From JBHGXV01 sp041920505 (GTDB lineage: Bacteria; Bacillota; Bacilli; Brevibacillales; Brevibacillaceae), in assembly GCA_041920505.1 (NCBI GenBank), contig JBHGXV010000010.1, positions 1-64,000 of the forward strand: 64,000 bases of DNA, written 5' to 3'. The notes beneath the pieces were generated by a model. It worked only from the letters and a program-made list of their open reading frames with translations. It did no database searches and was not told the origin of the DNA. A program made the translations under genes and the position numbers. Positions 61,683 to 64,000 of this stretch are shown one piece after another; within the stretch, counting starts at the first letter, position 1, and every line of letters begins with the position of its first letter.

Positions 61683-61687
61683 CTTTC

Positions 61688-61756
61688 ACTCGTAGTCAGG
61701 CGATTTACGGTCGCCTGGTAGAGACTTATGGGCCATATTCCCAAAATTATACGAGT
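61688..61756 (-). promoter_or_regulatory. Guanine (purine) riboswitch aptamer
   Basis: The 69-base minus-strand sequence starts ACTCGTATAAT and ends ACTACGAGT (P1 stem). The core has GGGAATATGGCCC (P2), GTCTCTACC, and GGCGACCGTAAATCGCC (P3) with the loop-loop partners. The specificity base in GACTACG is C, which selects guanine/hypoxanthine rather than adenine. Confidence 0.95.
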
Positions 61757-61782
61757 TGTGTGCAGTTTGATTGATACACACA

Positions 61783-61811
61783 AATCTATCACAACCGAGG
61801 CATGTCTACAA
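61783..61811 (-). promoter_or_regulatory. Candidate promoter of the xpt-pbuX operon
   Basis: On the minus strand TTGTAG (61811-61806) and TAGATT (61788-61783) are 17 bases apart, placing the start of transcription about 20 bases before the guanine aptamer. Confidence 0.5.
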
Positions 61812-61855
61812 GTCTGTTCCCACACATTTTTTCCGGCATGCTTGCCTGTCTGCTT

Positions 61856-63796
61856 CTAGTCTTCCTCCCGCGAGATGCGCGCCCGCAACTCCACCAGCTC
61901 GTCCCACATCTGCAGGAACAAATCGATCAGTTGCGGGTCAAACTGCTTGCCCCGCCCTCTGTGGAGGATCTCCTTCACCTCGTCCGGCGGCAGCGCCGGT
62001 TTGTAGGGCCGTTTGGACAACAGCGCGTCAAACACGTCGACGATCGCCACAATCCGGCCTTCCAGCGGGATGTCTTCTCCCGCCAGCCCGAACGGGTAGC
62101 CGTCGCCGTTCCACCATTCGTGGTGGGTGCGGGCGATACGGGCGGCCATCTGGATCACCGGCAGATCCAGGTTGGCGAGGATTTGGTGACCGATCTCGGC
62201 GTGCGTCTGGATCGCCACCCGTTCTTCGGCCGTCAACGTGCCCGGCTTGTTGAGAATCTGATCGGGAATGCCCACCTTGCCGATGTCGTGGAACTGAGCG
62301 GCCACCCGAATCTGCGAGACAAACGAGTCCTCGCACCCTGCCAGACGGGCCAGTTCCCCGGCGAGTACGCCAATCCGGTACACGTGGTTGCCGGTGTCCT
62401 TGTCGCGGTATTCGGCCAATTGCAACAGCCGGTCGATCATGTTGAACAGGATCTTGCTCTCGTGCGTCGTGTCCTGCACGACCAACAAGGCCCGCGACAG
62501 CTCGAAAATCTCGTTCTGCGGAATTTGCCGCACCTTGTAATACTGCTCATTCCCCGCCTCCCCGCAGACAAATGTGACCGGCTCCGCGCTTTTGTTCAGC
62601 ACCGGGCAGTCGGTACAGGGAAACGCCCGCTGCCGGATGACCTGATAGCAGCGTTGTCCGATCGGGTTGTCGGGGTTTTGGATACCGAATTTCCCCTGCT
62701 GGATTCCTTTGCGCATGTGCTCGTCCACCCAGGTGATCCGCCCGAAGTCGATGGTGCTGATCTCGTAGGTGCAGATGCCGAAAATTTGCAGTTTGCGAAG
62801 CAGCAAGTACGGCTTCAGGGTCTCGTTGGTCATCGAGACAGTGAAGCGGACGAGCCGCTCAAACGACCGCAGGAAGCGTTGCAACTCCAGGTCGATTCCG
62901 TTCGGCGACGCGAGAAACACGTCTCTCATCGCTTCGCACAAACAATCGCCGGCGACGAAAAAGAAGTCTTCGTCGATCAACTCGTCCAGCACCAACCGGC
63001 TCCAATCGCGAATGGTCCGATAGTACAACTCCTGTTCCAGGTAGATCTTGTCCTGGAAGAACTGAGAAAACGATTCCAACATGCGTTCATAAAAATCGTC
63101 CCTGTCGAGCGGGACTCGGATCAACAGCGGCACATTTTGGTCCACGCGCTGAAACAAAAGGCCGCAAAAGCGCTTGACGATGTCGGCGGCGCGAAACGAG
63201 ATCAGCCCGCTGAACCGGTCCAGTATCTGCAAGTCTTCGTCGGTCAGGCCGATCAGGTAGCGGATTTTGTCCAGTTCGTAGCGGATCGGGTGAGCGGCGC
63301 GGTCCACCTCTGCCCGATTGTACGATTCGAGGATGACCTGGATGTCGAAGTTGAACACCGCGTTCAGGGCGTTCATCAACTCCATCTGATGCTCGGGCAC
63401 GTGCCGCTGGACGATGCGGGAGAGGATCTCCAGATACTTCATGTAGGTGGCGACGTACCACTCCAGCCCGAGGCCGATACGGGCGTGGGCCCTCCCCACC
63501 ATGTAACGGTTTTCAATGTAGCGGTCGTCGATTTTGCCCGCAAACACTTCCAACAGGTATCGCTTCTGCGTCACTTTCAGCCTGTCCAGGGTGCTGTGCT
63601 GATCGATGATCGCCCGCAAGTGGGACTCCTGATAGATTCCGTCGTACAGCCTGTCGACAATTTCGTCCACGTGCGGCAGCAACGTGTCCCGGCAACTGGC
63701 GATCAACGTAAGCTTGGTTTCGTCAATCTGCGTGTACTTGAGTTGCTGCAACCGCCTCGTATCGGTAACGGCAATGCGCCCCGTCTTCCCGTCCAT
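61856..63796 (-). CDS. Globin-coupled HD-GYP cyclic-di-GMP phosphodiesterase
   Basis: The 646-residue cytoplasmic protein begins with a protoglobin-type sensor (about residues 15-170). The conserved block NRYMVGRAHARIGLGLEWYV carries the expected haem-ligand histidine H104. A second helical region and a PAS-like segment with FPCTDCPVL cysteines follow. The C-terminal HD-GYP domain has YRDKDTGNHVYRIG, HDIGKVGIPD (from residue 503) and HHEWWNGDGYP (from 557/558), all expected metal and GYP residues. It should degrade c-di-GMP in response to oxygen or another haem ligand. ATG 63794-63796 has GGAGGG seven bases upstream. Confidence 0.88.
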   Translation of the reverse strand: MDGKTGRIAVTDTRRLQQLKYTQIDETKLTLIASCRDTLLPHVDEIVDRLYDGIYQESHLRAIIDQHSTLDRLKVTQKRYLLEVFAGKIDDRYIENRYMVGRAHARIGLGLEWYVATYMKYLEILSRIVQRHVPEHQMELMNALNAVFNFDIQVILESYNRAEVDRAAHPIRYELDKIRYLIGLTDEDLQILDRFSGLISFRAADIVKRFCGLLFQRVDQNVPLLIRVPLDRDDFYERMLESFSQFFQDKIYLEQELYYRTIRDWSRLVLDELIDEDFFFVAGDCLCEAMRDVFLASPNGIDLELQRFLRSFERLVRFTVSMTNETLKPYLLLRKLQIFGICTYEISTIDFGRITWVDEHMRKGIQQGKFGIQNPDNPIGQRCYQVIRQRAFPCTDCPVLNKSAEPVTFVCGEAGNEQYYKVRQIPQNEIFELSRALLVVQDTTHESKILFNMIDRLLQLAEYRDKDTGNHVYRIGVLAGELARLAGCEDSFVSQIRVAAQFHDIGKVGIPDQILNKPGTLTAEERVAIQTHAEIGHQILANLDLPVIQMAARIARTHHEWWNGDGYPFGLAGEDIPLEGRIVAIVDVFDALLSKRPYKPALPPDEVKEILHRGRGKQFDPQLIDLFLQMWDELVELRARISREED

Positions 63797-63917
63797 ACAG
63801 GTTCCCTCCGAATTTATTAACAAAACGCCTTGGCGTTGAATAAAGTCAAACTCATCAGTCTACTTCCAATATAAAGAAAAATAATAACATGACAACCGTC
63901 TTTTTTGTGAACATCGA

Positions 63918-63955
63918 GACGGGCCGGGCTATCCCGCCCGGCGTCCCCCTTTTCA
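63918..63955 (+). terminator. Hairpin near the right end of the window
   Basis: GACGGGCCGGGC/GCCCGGCGTC forms a stem with a short loop followed by CCCCCTTTTC. It probably terminates a gene outside the window or separates it from the HD-GYP promoter. Confidence 0.45.
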
Positions 63956-64000
63956 TCCAGTCTCATCTGTCTGTCTGTACGCGATCTCTCCCCGGCACAG

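Noticed and set aside
61425..61721. Short open frames and an xpt extension in the xpt leader
   Set aside because: The region folds as two riboswitch aptamers and a terminator, which explains its conservation and composition.
22000..64000. CRISPR arrays, insertion sequences, prophage and rRNA genes
   Set aside because: No regularly spaced repeats, transposase or integrase motifs, phage structural genes or rRNA sequence were seen.

Overview
The window looks like chromosomal DNA from a GC-rich, Gram-positive, endospore-former-type bacterium of the order Bacillales. A Brevibacillus-like, possibly thermophilic organism fits best, but this is inference. The evidence is near-universal strong GGAGG ribosome binding sites with frequent TTG/GTG starts, Bacillales-specific families (YfkK/DUF1128, a YvyF-like protein, DynA-type dynamins, RelQ, FapA/DUF342, PepV), LytS/LytT signalling, CcpA-type cre sites and a tandem guanine/ykkC riboswitch. 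No rRNA, insertion sequence, CRISPR array or intact prophage is visible. One tRNA (Arg-ACG) is present.

Layout. 0-3.6 kb: an orphan dCache sensor and a MASE3-PAS-GGDEF-EAL cyclic-di-GMP protein. 3.8-6.0 kb: small membrane protein, GH15 hydrolase and inositol monophosphatase. 6.1-11.1 kb: a pyruvate/carbon-starvation module (LytS kinase, LytT regulator, CstA transporter, YjiX), with 21-bp-spaced LytTR direct repeats and a cre-like site in front of cstA. 11.3-12.4 kb: 4-hydroxyphenylpyruvate dioxygenase with a cre palindrome. 12.9-14.2 kb: an AT-rich island with an unknown membrane/coiled-coil protein and a small basic protein. 14.4-19.9 kb: GlcD/GlcF 2-hydroxyacid oxidase, a divergent FadR-type GntR regulator and lactate permease. 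20-24.5 kb: methyltransferase, membrane protein plus soluble chemoreceptor, RsmF-type rRNA methylase, YvyF-like protein. 24.8-26.9 kb: an AT-rich locus with a secreted protein ending in a 14-cysteine domain (candidate bacteriocin), a small membrane protein and a broken DUF3139 gene.

26.9-36.1 kb: DEAD-box helicase, RelQ-PepV operon, two chemoreceptors, a GNAT enzyme divergent from a TetR regulator. 36.3-46.5 kb: large U32 protein with YfkK, citramalate synthase, Gfo/Idh oxidoreductase, M20 amidohydrolase plus alpha/beta hydrolase, cold-shock protein, repeat-bearing lipoprotein and a frameshifted lipoprotein pseudogene. 46.5-50.2 kb: the two halves of DynA as adjacent genes separated by one in-frame stop. 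50.4-57.2 kb: tRNA-Arg, a secreted alpha/alpha-toroid protein, hutG-hutU-hutI and an AraC regulator. 57.4-64 kb: FapA protein, xpt-pbuX behind a tandem riboswitch, and a globin-coupled HD-GYP phosphodiesterase.

How the genes fit together: much of the window deals with scavenging small organic acids and amino acids under carbon limitation (pyruvate, lactate/glycolate, tyrosine, histidine) and with sensing (three chemoreceptor-type proteins, a dCache protein, two c-di-GMP enzymes, one oxygen-sensing by inference, and an alarmone synthetase). The two most interesting loci are the tandem guanine + PRPP-type (ykkC) riboswitch upstream of xpt-pbuX and the cysteine-rich secreted-peptide locus at about 24.8-26.4 kb.
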